Positions 25,098-36,363 of a DNA stretch of 64,000 nucleotides are shown here, in pieces (position 1 is the first letter of the stretch; each line of letters opens with the position of its first letter). The notes under the pieces are model-generated. The model was not told the origin of the DNA. It saw only the letters and a program-made list of their open reading frames with translations, and did not search any database. The stretch comes from Ulva prolifera (taxonomy: Eukaryota; Chlorophyta; Ulvophyceae; Ulvales; Ulvaceae), in contig CM041204.1 in the NCBI GenBank assembly GCA_023078555.1, forward strand, positions 4,122,430-4,186,429. Direction: 5' to 3'. The translations under genes were made by a program, and so were the position numbers.

Positions 25098-26700
25098 GTT
25101 GTTGGGTGTTACAAAGGAAAAAGCCAGAGGGGCTGGTAGCACCGCCAGCACCAAGAGGGAGAGCACGAACAGCGCAATGCATATGCGCACGCAACAAGAG
25201 AGGAACAGCCAACGCCAAGGCACACAAGGCACAACAGGCACCCACACACTCCCCCACTCCCACACACCCCCACACGTGTGGCTGTGTGGCTGTGTTACAA
25301 AGGAAAAAGCCGGAGGGGCAGGTAGCACCGCCAGGACCAAAAGGGAGAGCACAAGAAACGCAATGCGCACGCAGCAGGAGAGCCACAGCCAACGCCAAGG
25401 CACAACAAGCACACACACACCCCCACGCTCCCACACACCGCCACACGAACCACACACTGACACCCGACCCACGCACCCACGCACCCGCACGCGGCCCAGA
25501 CCCAACCCCCAACACACACACCCACACGCCAACACGCAACACGACCCCGCCGCCCGCGCGGCAGCAGCAGCCCAATGCAGCGGCCTGGCCGGCGCCGGCC
25601 CCACACGGAAGCCGCCGGGGGCCCCCAGGACCCCCGCCCCAACGCCCCGACCAGGCCAGCCCCGGGCGCCGGAACAACACACACGGGGGCGCCCCCATCC
25701 GCGGACCCACCCGGAACGGGGCACGCCCAAGGCGCGCCGTGTTCGGGGGCCGGGGCACACGGCCGCGGCAGCACACTGTGTGGCTGTGTGGCTGTGTGGC
25801 TGCACACTGTGTGGCTGTGTGGCTGTGTGGCTGTGTGGCAGCACACTGTGTGGCTGTGTGGCTGTGTGGCTGTGGCCGGCGCAGGTGCTGCTGTTGCGTG
25901 GGTGTTTTGGTGTGTGCTGCGTGAGGCTTGTTGCGTGGTGTGCGGTTCCCCTGGTTCTTGCTTGCGGTGCTACCTGCCTCGCTTGCTTTGTCCTTGTAAC
26001 ACACACCCCCACACGCACCACCCCCACACGCACCTCCACGCGCACCCACCCCCAAACGCACCTACACACGGATACCCGAAACACGCACCCGCACGCGGCC
26101 CAGACCCCACCCAAACACACACACCCACACGTCCATACGCTACGCGACCCCGCCGCCCGCGCGGCAGCGGCAGCCCCACGCGGCGGCCTGGCCGGCGCCC
26201 GCCCCATGCGGAAGCCGCCGAGGGCCCCCAGGACCCACACCCCTATGCCCCGACCAGGCCAGCCCCGAGCGCCGGAACAACACACACGGGGGCGCCCCCA
26301 TCCGCCGACCCACCCGGAACGGAGCACGCCCGAGGTGCACTATGTCCGAGGGTCGGGGCACCCGGCAGAGGCGGCACACGCTGCCTATCAGTGCGCCCGA
26401 GCCGCGGATGACGCCCGGCCCGCGAGAGAGCGGCGAGGACGCCGCGGGCGGCTGTGTTGTTGTGTGTGGGCCGTGGGGTCTGTGCGTGCGTGTGTGGGTG
26501 TGTGGGTGTGTGCTTGGCGGTCTGCGGATCTGTGTCGTTTGCTGCGCTGGTGATGGGTTTCCTGGGCGTCACCACGGTGGGTGTCGCGTGCGTGGGTGGC
26601 TGGGTGTTTGCTTCGTCTGTTTGCTTCTTTCGCGGTGCTGCCTGCCTTGCTGTCTTTAAAGCGAGCCGCTTGTTACAATTGTCCTTGTAACAAGCGGCTC
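25098..26700. repeat. Low-complexity, strand-asymmetric repeat block with direct and inverted copies
   Basis: The block starts with two direct copies, 186 bp apart, of a segment beginning GTTACAAAGGAAAAAGCC (25109 and 25295). Long CA/CCCACAC-rich stretches follow. A GC-rich segment at about 25487-25745 recurs at about 26091-26350 (604 bp offset, about 90% alike by eye). A GTGTGGCTGT minisatellite lies at about 25774-25876. The opening motif returns in reverse orientation near 25957-26001 and again, degenerate, near 26632-26660. ORFs of up to 485 codons cross it in several frames. They are low-complexity Arg/Thr/Pro/His or Gly/Cys/Val and I do not believe they are genes. Confidence 0.8.
26663..26700. 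repeat. Perfect inverted repeat, 16-bp arms
   Basis: GAGCCGCTTGTTACAA (26663-26678), a 6-nt loop TTGTCC, then TTGTAACAAGCGGCTC (26685-26700). It closes the right edge of the low-complexity block. Confidence 0.9.
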
Positions 26701-28104
26701 ATCACAGCCCTGAGGTGCAAGCTGCCTTCGTACTAATATCCTGATATGCGCAGTATGCAGAGTTTTCAGTGGAAAAGCGGCGAGGCGGGTGACACCGCGA
26801 AAACAGCGAGCGTGGACAAATTGTGCTGTTTCGCTCCACAGCCATCCCCCTGCGCGACTGGTGCGGAGTGTGCTCTAAATCTTCGCAATGCACACGGCAA
26901 AGACTCGCTATGCGTTGCTTGGCAAAGTGCCTCGACATCCCGCACAAAGCGTTTTCAGGTTTGATCCCGAACAACGGGCGGCATGCAACAACTACCGAGC
27001 CAGACACACGTCCAGCTGCAGGCCATGACACGTCCAGGCCCGTGCACGATGGTCGCGCAGGGTTCAGACCGTCATGTGCACAAGCTTAAGTATCCACTGC
27101 ACACGCAAAGTTCGACCGTCAAGCGCGCAGAATGTGTGCAGAGTGCGACGCAGCAATGCGCGGCTGGACAAGCTGTGGCGGTCGCACGAACGATGTGGCT
27201 CGTTGTTGCGTCGAATCTAGGCCAAGCCGTATGCCGAGTGCACGGCGATACAGATTCGCAGCGCGAAGGCGAGATTCCGACGTGCGCAGCCCGAACAATG
27301 TGTTGGAACAAACTGCGATAGTGTCGCCCGCGGCAAGTTGCTGTTCTGAGTCGAGCCATGCCTGGCACGACATGTCGCGACAGCAGCGATCGCGGTACCC
27401 AGGGTGACATCGAACATCGGACGGGCACGTCGCGAAATCAATCACCTGAATGGCATCGATGGCCCATCACTGTACATAATCCATCTGCGCATGACTCCTC
27501 GGCGCTTTGAGACGCATTTCGGACTCACACATTTCGGAATCACTCCCTGGACCTCTTGGCGTGCAATGTGCGGATCGATGCCGCCCGAGAGCATGTCGCG
27601 ATTGGACATGTCGCTGCCAAGCATGTCGATTGGACATGTCGCTGCATGCTTTCGTTCTGGTCCTAGTAACGTCGTTGAAGCAGCCATGGTGGCTGCCTCG
27701 ACAGTTGTACGAATGCGGGCAGCGGTCCGGTGAGTGGGCGGGCTGGAGCATTGGCAGATGGTCTGCTGCCCTGTGGTTCAGGAGAGTGAACGGAATTTTA
27801 CAGATACAGTGCATGATTTTCTCTCAAAACAGCTTTGGCACACACATATGGCTGCAGCCACACAGCGGCGCCACACGCCCCTTGGTCTAGATACCTGGCA
27901 GGACCGGATCCGCTGGCAAGGCTGGCGCTGGGCACGCATGCGCTGCATCATCGTGCAGTCCTTGCTCACACGGAATAAAAGGCCCTGCTTTTAACTCTTT
28001 GTACTACTGCACTGCGATTATTTGCCACGGCCACTGCCACTGCGCACACGTGCAAGTGGACTGGCGCCTTCCTGAGCGGAGCTTTGTTAGCGTTGTAACA
28101 AGTG

Positions 28105-28173
28105 ATATGATCGCTATACCACTATACCCTTGCACGTCGCGACGTGCAAGGGTCTAGTGATATAGCGGTCAAA
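28105..28173. repeat. Long inverted repeat around a perfect 28-bp palindrome
   Basis: 28126-28153 is a perfect palindrome centred on ACGTCG/CGACGT. The inverted repeat extends outward to 28108 and 28171 with three mismatches, giving arms of about 32 bp. Each outer flank holds one copy of the 15-nt core (28105-28119 and 28160-28174, opposite orientations). Confidence 0.9.
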
Positions 28174-28183
28174 GCACTGGTAC

Positions 28184-28371
28184 CAACAAAAGCTGGGTTC
28201 CCCTGAGATTGATGGTTCGATCCTTGCCTTGCACGGGATGTCGCGGCTACTCGTTCGCGTTGTGGGGCCGCTTCGTGAACCAGTGATGCCTGGTTGGATT
28301 GGTGAGAGTCAGCGGAACGGGGGAGCTGTGGATTGATCTGCCTCAATCTCAGGGGAACCCAGCTTTTGTTG
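28184..28371. mobile_element. MITE/SINE-like element with 29-bp terminal inverted repeats
   Basis: The left terminus 28184-28212 begins CAACAAAAGCTGGGTTCCCC, and 28343-28371 is its exact 29-nt reverse complement. The interior is 130 bp and starts with GGTTCGATCC, which resembles a tRNA B-box. A TAGCGGTCA that could act as an A-box lies about 45 bp upstream. There is no ORF. Non-autonomous element status is inferred from the inverted termini and the related copy at 13.4 kb. Confidence 0.6.
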
Positions 28372-28408
28372 TAACCAGTGGTACAGCGGTCATGTCACTG
28401 GTTACAAC
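28368..28408. repeat. Perfect hairpin: 13-bp arms around the 15-nt core
   Basis: GTTGTAACCAGTG, core GTACAGCGGTCATGT, CACTGGTTACAAC. The core is the reverse complement of the 13434-13448 core with two substitutions. Confidence 0.9.
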
Positions 28409-28430
28409 AGTAAGGGCCTTGCAGCTGTTA

Positions 28431-28504
28431 CACGGCCGCATTGCTGAAGCAGCAGCAGCAATTTAAGTTCAGCAATGCGGCCGTGCAGCAGCTGCTGAAC
28501 TTAA
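28431..28504. repeat. Two interleaved inverted repeats
   Basis: CACGGCCGCATTGCTGAA at 28431-28448 pairs exactly with 28468-28485. TTTAAGTTCAGCA at 28462-28474 pairs exactly with TGCTGAACTTAAA at 28492-28504. The two hairpins overlap, so only one can form at a time. Confidence 0.9.
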
Positions 28505-28592
28505 ACAGCACCAGGGCGTCACTATCCTCTGGGGACTTGTAGAAATGAGCAATGGCCAGGCGAAACCAATGTGGCTTCGGCTACTGCAGCTT

Positions 28593-28660
28593 CTTAGCTG
28601 ACCCAGAAGCCTAAACAGAGCCTGGGTCTTAGCTGACCCAGAAGCCTGAACAGAGCCTCC
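28593..28660. repeat. 35-bp tandem direct repeat
   Basis: CTTAGCTGACCCAGAAGCCT followed by (A/G)AACAGAGCCT occurs at 28593 and 28628. Confidence 0.85.
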
Positions 28661-30175
28661 TGAAACTGCTGGAGCTACCTCTTTCAACTTGAAAGTTTCA
28701 AGTGAAGAATCCTGACTTCGGGTCTGTGTCCTCGGGAATTGTTTGCACTGTTCACTCTCTGGCAGGGCAACTAGCGCAGTGGGTTTTCTGGTGGGGAGGT
28801 ATTTCTGTCTGAAATACAATGTCAGCAAGTTGTGGAAACTGGATGACAGGGATTGTGGTATGACATGACATGCGGAGAACGCCTGCACAGCATGTAGTGC
28901 GGCCGTGCTGTGGTGCTGTGGCAAAGGATACAGGTAGTGCCTTGATGGCTCGTCTATATCAATCGCTGTTTCCTGCTTCACGCATACCACGCTGCGCCAG
29001 AATATGCCCAGTTGTCAGTCATGAGGGGCATATGAAGAGCTGAGTCAACTGCTTGTCGATGGGCGGGCACAAGCACCGGACAAGCCAGCCTGTTCACTGT
29101 GTTTCGCGCCCGCATGAGCCTTCTTGGCAGCTGCAACAGAGCTTGGCACAGCAGTCCTTAGTCCTGAGGCATGTGCAGCTGCTAGCCCTGGCGAAATGAA
29201 GACACGTATTACGTGTGACGGCTGATCAGACATGATGTTCATGCGGTCACGGAGCTGAGGTTGCTATGGGTAGACTGCATCCACTCGCAACACAGCGGAA
29301 AGGAGGCAGAAGTGCAAGCGATGACTGCTGCAGCCTCTCATGTGCGAACGAAGAATGCGGTGACTGCATCGTTTTCCTCGCGGGAAGCAGCCCCGCTGTT
29401 GTATTCGAATCCTGGAGTGCCGCACATGCGACCAATTGCAGCTCCAATACTGAGCACAGCCTAGACATCTGGAAGTGTAGGTACTGTGATTGCTTTGTGT
29501 GATTGTGGAGCTGTGATGGCTGTGTGGCTATGCAGGTTGGCACCGCTGTTGTGAAATTCATTGCGTACGGCAGGTCGTGAGACGACGTGGAAGCGGTGCT
29601 TTGACTCATGTGCGCCTGGCTCGCAGCAGCAGATGGTTTTGTGGCATCAAGGTCTCGCTGGCCTGGAAATTGACTCTGCGCATCGTGGCTCTTCGTTTCG
29701 TGACGCGAGGGTGCTCGAGGTGGCCAGGGGTGCGTGCTTCGCGTGGCCGCTCACGTTCAGCAGCTCAAAGCAGCAGCACGCTTACCTGGGCCATGCAAGT
29801 TGACACATCGCCAGACTTATTCAGGGATCGGGCGTCTACGTTGGTACCACTTCCTTGCGAACACTGCTAAGTAAACACTGCAAACCAGTCGCGGTATATG
29901 TTTTCGTCGACTCATAGACTTAATCAGGTCGTTTGGCACCGATTCAGGACACCTCCGATTGCCCATGAATTGAAAGCGGCGACGTACAGCAGCGGTGTGA
30001 CTCCTACTTTTGCCAATGGCTTCTCTTCCTCTGCCTGCTACTGGTACTGCGCGATGGCAAAGCAGTGTGCCTCCATGAGAGCGACATGAAACGCTAGAGT
30101 GTTATCGGCAGTTGAAATCAACTGTAACTTATCTCGACAGAATCTGGCTGTTGTGTACGTCATGTGAGACTGCCG

Positions 30176-33100
30176 ATGCGGCGCACGGAGGCCGTTGTCT
30201 CCCGGCGACAACCAGCCTCCGCCAGAACTTGTGAGCGACATGGTGCAGGAAAGTACCTGAGACCTCAAAGAGCGTCGATTGCTTCTGCACGGATACAATC
30301 TGAAGCTTCTTGGTCTTCGGAACTGGCGTCTGTCCCAGTCGGCCTAAGCGTTGCTACGGCAAACCAGTGGTCTCGCGGCTACAGTCTGGTCTGCATGTCG
30401 CACCAAGGCAATCCCTCAGCTCCATCCAATGGCAGTGCACAAGGTCCTGGCCGCAAGTCTCGCCGGCGTGGGCGGTCTGGTGTCCAAAACATGTCCGACA
30501 CAGCAGGCGTAGCCACTGGCAATGGCACATCAGCCCCGCAAAACCAACGCATGGCAGCTTCGGCTCTCGCAGCTGCTTCCGCCGCGCTCGGCGACCAACA
30601 GCCGGGCAGTAATGGCGCCGCCAAGCCACGTCGGAACCGTGGTGGGCGGAGTCGTGGTGTAGCAACAGAAGCTGCGAACGGGGCCACACAAGCACCCACA
30701 CAGCATCCTGCCCCCCAGGCCTCCCGCCCACAGCCTTCAGGCGCACAGCCTGCCCCACGCCAGCCAGCACCAGCGCCCGCAGGCGACAAGCCCCATCATT
30801 CCGGCCTGCGCTTCGCCGACATCCCGAACCTGAGCAGCCCGACCCGGCGAGCCCTGCAGGAGGACTTCGGGTACGAGTTCGCAACCCCGGTCCAGGCCGC
30901 GACCATCGCGCCAGCCCTCGCCGGCAACGACCTCCTCGCCCGCGCCCGCACCGGCACAGGCAAGACCCTCGGTTTCGGCCTCCCGACCATCGAGCGCCTC
31001 GCACGCAACCCGCAGCTCGCGCAGCAGCCAACCGCGATCCGCGCGGTCATCGTGTCGCCGACGCGCGAGCTCGCGAGCCAGATAGCGGCGGAGCTGCGCC
31101 GCGTCTGCACCTTCCACGGCCGCCACTTCGGCGTGCAGCTCATCGTTGGGGGCACGAGCCGGCCCGCGGAGGAGAAGCGGCTGCGCGCGGGGCCCAACGC
31201 CATTCTCGTGTGCACACCCGGCCGCTTCCACGACCACTGCGAGAACACCCGCGGCTTCGCGGCGCTGCTCAAGACGACGGAGGTCGCTGTGCTGGACGAG
31301 TGTGACCGCCTGCTCGAAGTGTGCCACCCCTCCCGCCTGTGCCGAAAGCCTGCATCGCTCGCCCTCCGGACTCTGCCTCCGGAGGGTGTTCGTTGGCTTC
31401 TCAAGTGCAGTCGTGGCCATCATGAAACCTTACCCGCAGCATCGTTGTCACTGGTGTGCAGACGGCGTTGTGGTGTGGTCGGCCTGCGCAGCTGTCTGGC
31501 TAATCGACGGCGCTGCAAGTGAACACCTTCCATGATGCATGATAGCATTAGGAATATATGACGTTTGTGTGTGTCGTTGACAGCGTGGCTGGGACAGCGA
31601 GCTGCCCTCTGCCTTTTCCGGCTGCCGCAGCCTCACTTTCTCACCTGTGACCAGCTCTGCCGTGCTGCTCCACCCGCTGTGCCTGGATCTCACCGCAGCA
31701 ACAACGAAACGTGTACATGCTGGATGTGTCCACCTGCGTTGCCTGAAGCTGATCCGGACATTGCGCTGACCAGTGAATGTGCTGCCGCAGATGGGCTTCC
31801 GCGCCGAGGTCGTGCGCCTGCTCGGCATGCTACCCGGCGTGAACTCCCGGCAGACGCTACTGTACAGCGCGACGCTGCCGGCGAACCTGGCGGACATCAC
31901 GCGCCTCGCGCTGAAGCCGCAGAACGAGTTCGTGGACTGCGTCGGTGAGGCCGCCGCAGAGACGGCGAGCAACGCGCGCCAGCTCGCGGCCGTCGTGCCG
32001 AAGGACACGTGGCTGCAGCGCGTCGGCGAGGTGCGTCTACTGAGTGCATGAGTCCCCTGCGTCGGGTAGGGTTGGAGTGGGTCACAGCCGGTAAAGCTGC
32101 GCTCTGCTGCTGGGTGCTGCGCGTGGCAAGTGGGCAAATCATGGTGAGTGCGGACACACGGCAGATCAGTGTATGGGTGTAATGATGTGATCAGGTGTGG
32201 TCTGACGATGAGTGCTGTGAAAGGCTACTCGGCGGTGGTGCTCACGGACACCCAGTGTGTCCGGCTTTGTGCTTCAGTGGCAGCACTGGCAAATGCGGAC
32301 GCGCAGGCTGCGTGCAAGAGCCGTGCCGGCGCCCCCTGTCCTGTGCCAGCTGCAGCGCTCCGGCACCACCCCACACATGGCGCGCATGCATGCAGGTGAT
32401 CAGCGAGGGCACGACCGTCGAGAACTCCAAGATCATGGTCTTCTGCCAGACGGCGCGCTCCGCGGCCTTCCTCGCGCAGTTCTTCCGCGCCGCGGGCCTG
32501 CCGGGCGTGCTCGAGATCCACAGCCGCATGTCGCAGCCGGCACGCACGCGTACCAGCGACGCCTTCCGCAGCGCACGCGCCAATGCGGTCCTCTTCACGA
32601 GCGACGTCTCCGCTCGGGGCGTCGACTACCCGGACACGACGCTGGTGATTCAGCTCGGCGCGACGACAGACCGTGAGACGTACATCCACCGGCTCGGCCG
32701 TACGGCGCGTGCCGGCACGCGCGGGGAGGGGCTGCTGCTGCTGACTGAGGAAGAGGCGCCGTTCCTGCACAACGTGCGTGGCTGCTCCGCCCATGCGATG
32801 TGGTCCATGCATACATGCGTTTGTGCGCGCCCGCCAGAGCCAACGCCCTGCGCGGTGCTGTGTTAACCTGGCTCGACGCGAATGCCACGGTCATGTTTTC
32901 TGTTGCGACTCTCGGCAAGGCTGCAGGTCTGGCTCTCCTTGCAGGCCGCCACATTTCTGCATGCCCGACAGCGGTGCACCTGTACCTGAACGGGGGTGTG
33001 ACTGCTGCGGCGTGAGTTCAATTATCTGGCAAACTACAGCGGATTTACTGTTTTCTTTGCGGCTGTTGTGCGCAACTGCATGGAATGCATACATTCTCAC

Positions 33101-33455
33101 GGCACCGCCGCCACTGCAGACCCTGAAGGGGCTCCCGATCGAGCGCAAGGAGCTGGCGCCGCTGCCACGGGAGGGCGAGGTGGAATGGGCCGACGCGGTC
33201 GCCGCGACGCTCGCGTCCGTGCCACGCGACCCAGAGCTACGCAAGCGCGCCGAGCTCTGCTACGGCGCCTGGCTCGGCTTCATGAACGGCCTGAAGCTGC
33301 TACGCTGGTCCAAGGAGCAGCTCGTGGCCGAGGCGAACCTCTTTGCGCGCCACATCGGCCTCACCGAGCAGCCGCGGCTTGAGAAGAGGACCGTCGGCAA
33401 GATGGGCCTCAAGGGTGTGCCGGGGCTGCTCTTCAAGAGCAGCGGCGGCGGCTAG
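30176..33455 (+). CDS. DEAD-box RNA helicase, plant RH25/RH26/RH31 (MSS116-like) type, probably organellar
   Basis: Five exons... four coding blocks are supported: 30176-31318, 31791-32030, 32396-32773 and 33120-33455 (stop TAG), all phase 0, giving 698 residues. The N-terminal ~200 residues are Arg/Ser/Ala-rich and low in acid, as in organelle transit peptides followed by an RG/PQ-rich linker. Helicase motifs appear in order: Q-motif 'FATPVQAATI', Walker A 'ARTGTGKT', Ia 'PTRELASQI', Ib 'TPGR', II 'DECD', III 'SAT', V 'TSDVSARGVDYPD' and VI 'YIHRLGRTARAG'. The C-terminal domain ends 'VGKMGLKGVPGLLF', which matches the tail of plant RH25/26/31 and Mss116 relatives. These unwind short RNA duplexes and aid intron splicing or RNA folding. 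Motif II reads DECD rather than DEAD, a conservative variant. Start choice: 30176 is the first ATG in the open frame; 30395 is an alternative that would remove the transit peptide. Confidence 0.9.
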
Positions 33456-35257
33456 CTGCACTGCCGCGCGCCCATCGCGCTGCTCCTGGAGGGCGCCGTG
33501 GGGTGGCCCGGATCTCTGGAACGCTCCAGAGGATTGGCTGCCACTGCAAGTGGGTCGATGGCTGGCCAAGCGGTTGTGAGCGAGGCGCTGGGGGTGGCGC
33601 ATCGATGCATGGTGGCGACAGACACAAGGCAGAAGCGGCGGTGGAGGCTGTTGAAGGGGGCCAGCGTTGCAATGCTTGGAGGCGCTGATGAGTAATGGAA
33701 AGGCTGCAGCGGTGCTTGTACCGGAGCATCGGTGGCGCCAGGCGGGTGACTCTGCCGACGCGACAGGGTGTGTGGGCTGGCAACCCTGGTGCGTTGCACT
33801 GTGGTGCCACACACCCTGTGTGAGGTATCTCTGTTTTCCGCTGTTCCGTTTGTATCTGTATGTATGGGCATCACCACGTTGCTTTGGGCGCCAGGTTGTC
33901 TCTCACCACGAGCTTCATCCATGCACAAAGCTGCTTCAGAATCATGTCACCCACGGCCAGCTTCGTGTTACACGTCTTGGCCATGAGGGGCTGCATGTGT
34001 CATGTCCGCACGGGTGCAATTGGGGGGGGGTAGCAGCTTGGGAATTTGATCAAGTGGTATTTGCAGGCACGGTTCTGTCAGAGCTGATGTCCTCGATATG
34101 TGGCGATGCGCCTTGCAGAGGAGCCGGTGTCTGGAGAGGTTCAGGAGCCAGCTCGGTCATGATACAGTGTTTCGTGTCAGAGTGCAATTGAGCAGTCCAG
34201 TGGCACAGTGCCAGGTGTAGTACATCATGCTGCTTGCACATTGCGCCTGTAGGTTGCCAAAGCAGTTCTTTTGCATCACAGGATCTTGTACGAGCATGCT
34301 GTACACATAAAATTCAGCTGTAGCGATCCACGTCAAACACTAGCAAAGCCCATTCCTGTTTTACATGATTCATTGGAGGTCGACAATATGAACGATTCGG
34401 GACATCAGAACTCATTATGCAGACATCTCTTCCCACCTGAGAATCAATCACACACATCGCAACCTTCACATTCGACAGCAATTACACGCGGCACAGGTTT
34501 CATGCCTGATAGCCTCTTGCTGTGGAGAAGCACACAGCTTAATAGTGCACACGCTGAACCTTCGGAATACTACAGCAAACCATCGTCTGCATTTAGAAAT
34601 CATGCCGCAACAAGAATGCCCGACACAATCATGATGGCTTGACAAAGTGCAGGTCACACCTGTGGAACAGCTGCCATGTGAATAACTCAGATTCATGCCA
34701 AACAACGATCACATCTTCTTCTTCGGTCAATACATCACGATGGCACATGCAATCGAGAGGCTATATGGTGATTGACAGCATCGCTCCAGTGAATTTGGTT
34801 GTGGTCACTCTGTTGTCTTCAACTCGCCGGGTTAGTGTGCTGAGCCGCACATCAACATCTCGATCTTGCACCTTCAGTTTTGCAACCTTCACGGTTGCGC
34901 TTATTGGAAATCTGTACTTCATCATGGCTGCAGAACAAGTGCACAGGTCAACTGGAATCTGCCCATGCGTGTGTGACACAGAATGGCAGCAATTGGCAGC
35001 CCCGCACACACCAGCATATGTGCCCACAGCTCCAATGATAGCCAGTGGGTGTGTGATGGGATTGATGGCATAACCTGTGTAGTCATCGTCGGAGAGGAGG
35101 ACATCTGCAACATACTCACAGTCAAGCATTTTCACAGCGCTGCACTCGCTCATCTGCACAAGGGGCAGTGACCTGTGTGAATCGCACAATACACTCCATG
35201 AACATAAGATGCAGATCCTGTCAGATTTAGATCAATTCCTCGAAAGCACTGGCCGAT
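33456..35257. other. Intergenic, no confident gene
   Basis: About 1.8 kb. A minus-strand open stretch at 35103-34761, preceded by the acceptor-like TATGTTGCAG, could be a second exon of the doubtful ORF to its right: the phase would fit if the donor at about 35277 were used. It has no recognisable motif. Confidence 0.4.
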
Positions 35258-35734
35258 TCATTGAACTGCGACACCTGGAAGTCGCAGGAAGGGCACAGGA
35301 ATGGCAGCAGCACCTATAGTGGGCGCTAGCGCCCTAACGTCCACGCCCAGTCTGACCTCAGGCGTGAAGTGCAATTGCTTGAAGCCGGCTTTGTTGGTCA
35401 TGTTGGCGAGTGGGACCTGCTGCCCTATCATTACACGGAACTGGTCTGCCAGAACGTCCGCGTCAGCAATGATCCTAGTCCTATTTGCTACCTGCCGGAC
35501 TGCCGTCAGACGAGGTATCATACAGTTTCGACATACATCATGCACGATACTAGCGCGAATAAAGTGACCATCACCGTCAAAGCCCGGGAGTTTTACGCGT
35601 CTGGTCAATCTCAACCAGAGTGTAGGCGCCGCGACTCGCATGAACTTTCCCAGCTGCCAGTCTACATCCGAAAGCCACGCCTTTGATCGCCTGCGATCAT
35701 ACATGCTCTCACGTGCACTTGCGAGACACAGCAT
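35258..35734 (-). CDS. Doubtful small gene, faintly DUF1353-like
   Basis: Open frame of 158 residues from the ATG at 35734. The composition (Val, Arg, Ala) is more protein-like than nearby ORFs. A segment 'FIRASIVHDVCRN' followed about 25 residues later by 'IIADADVLADQFRVMI' recalls the 'AxxxHDxxY...R..AD..F' pattern of DUF1353, a small family found mostly in phages, viruses and bacteria. The 'VPxGFxTDxASxP' part of that family is not seen, so the resemblance is weak. It could equally be chance or the decayed remnant of a transferred gene. No neighbour helps. Confidence 0.25.
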   Translation of the reverse strand: MLCLASARESMYDRRRSKAWLSDVDWQLGKFMRVAAPTLWLRLTRRVKLPGFDGDGHFIRASIVHDVCRNCMIPRLTAVRQVANRTRIIADADVLADQFRVMIGQQVPLANMTNKAGFKQLHFTPEVRLGVDVRALAPTIGAAAIPVPFLRLPGVAVQ

Positions 35735-36363
35735 GGGTGCAGTTGCAGCAAGCAATTCTCAGCCACGCCAATGACAACGCTGTAGTAACCCAAGCAGCGC
35801 ACTCGATCGCATTCGGCTGCTCCTCAGTCATCGCAGTCGGCTCGGGTGTTTTGTACGTCAGGTGTAGTGGGAGCAAGGCAATTCTTCAGGTTGACTTCCG
35901 AGCTTCAGATGCCTGTCGTCGATGAAATCGCCCGTTGCAACCCTGCGAGTGGACAACTTGTAACAACGCAATGCATATTGCGAGTGTCAGCCCACGGCCG
36001 TTCTCGGTCGCTGTTGCTTGCTCTGGCCCGGCTCGCGCTTCGACGGTGATCACGGATTACACCGCTCGCCACAATATTCTACATTTGAAATGAGTGCGGA
36101 GAATCCCTGGAAACCTGGCCAAGAATTCACAGCACAACGTCGTCGTTCTGTCCATGCAACAAGCAGAGAATCGCGAGCGCGCATAGCCTCAAAGGTGCAT
36201 GCTGACGACGTTTCGATCTTCGCATAGCTTGTCCTGTGGTAACACCGTGCATCGGCGCCTGCGCCCGCACAATGTGTAACATACTCAGTCCTCCCTTTGA
36301 TGTGATATGAAATAGCTACTGCAGTTGTATATGCTCGTTTTTCTGCAGATTGCTTAGTGCATT
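35735..36363. promoter_or_regulatory. Upstream region of the MOR1 gene
   Basis: About 0.6 kb ahead of the MOR1 ATG. No distinct promoter motif is seen. Confidence 0.35.

Larger units (their letters stand above)
26701..30175. other. Intergenic, repeat-bearing, no confident gene
   Basis: About 3.5 kb. Apart from the hairpin cluster at 28.1-28.5 kb and a direct repeat at 28593-28660, only short ORFs with no motif or codon bias are seen. The minus-strand ORF 28469-28990 (173 codons) overlaps hairpin sequence and looks like chance. Confidence 0.45.

Noticed and set aside
25096..26553. Plus-strand ORF of 485 codons and minus-strand ORFs of 416 and 324 codons
   Set aside because: All are translations of CA-rich and duplicated low-complexity DNA, open in several frames at once, with no motif.
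28182..28200. Cloning-vector contamination suggested by AACAAAAGCTGGGT
   Set aside because: The match to polylinker sequence is about 15 nt only; the same word recurs at 13.4 and 28.36 kb inside native inverted repeats.
28160..28225. tRNA gene suggested by A-box-like TAGCGGTCA and B-box-like GGTTCGATCC
   Set aside because: No acceptor stem or T-stem pairing is found, so at most a tRNA-derived repeat.
28469..28990. Minus-strand ORF of 173 codons
   Set aside because: Its 3' part runs through hairpin and direct-repeat DNA and it lacks coding bias.
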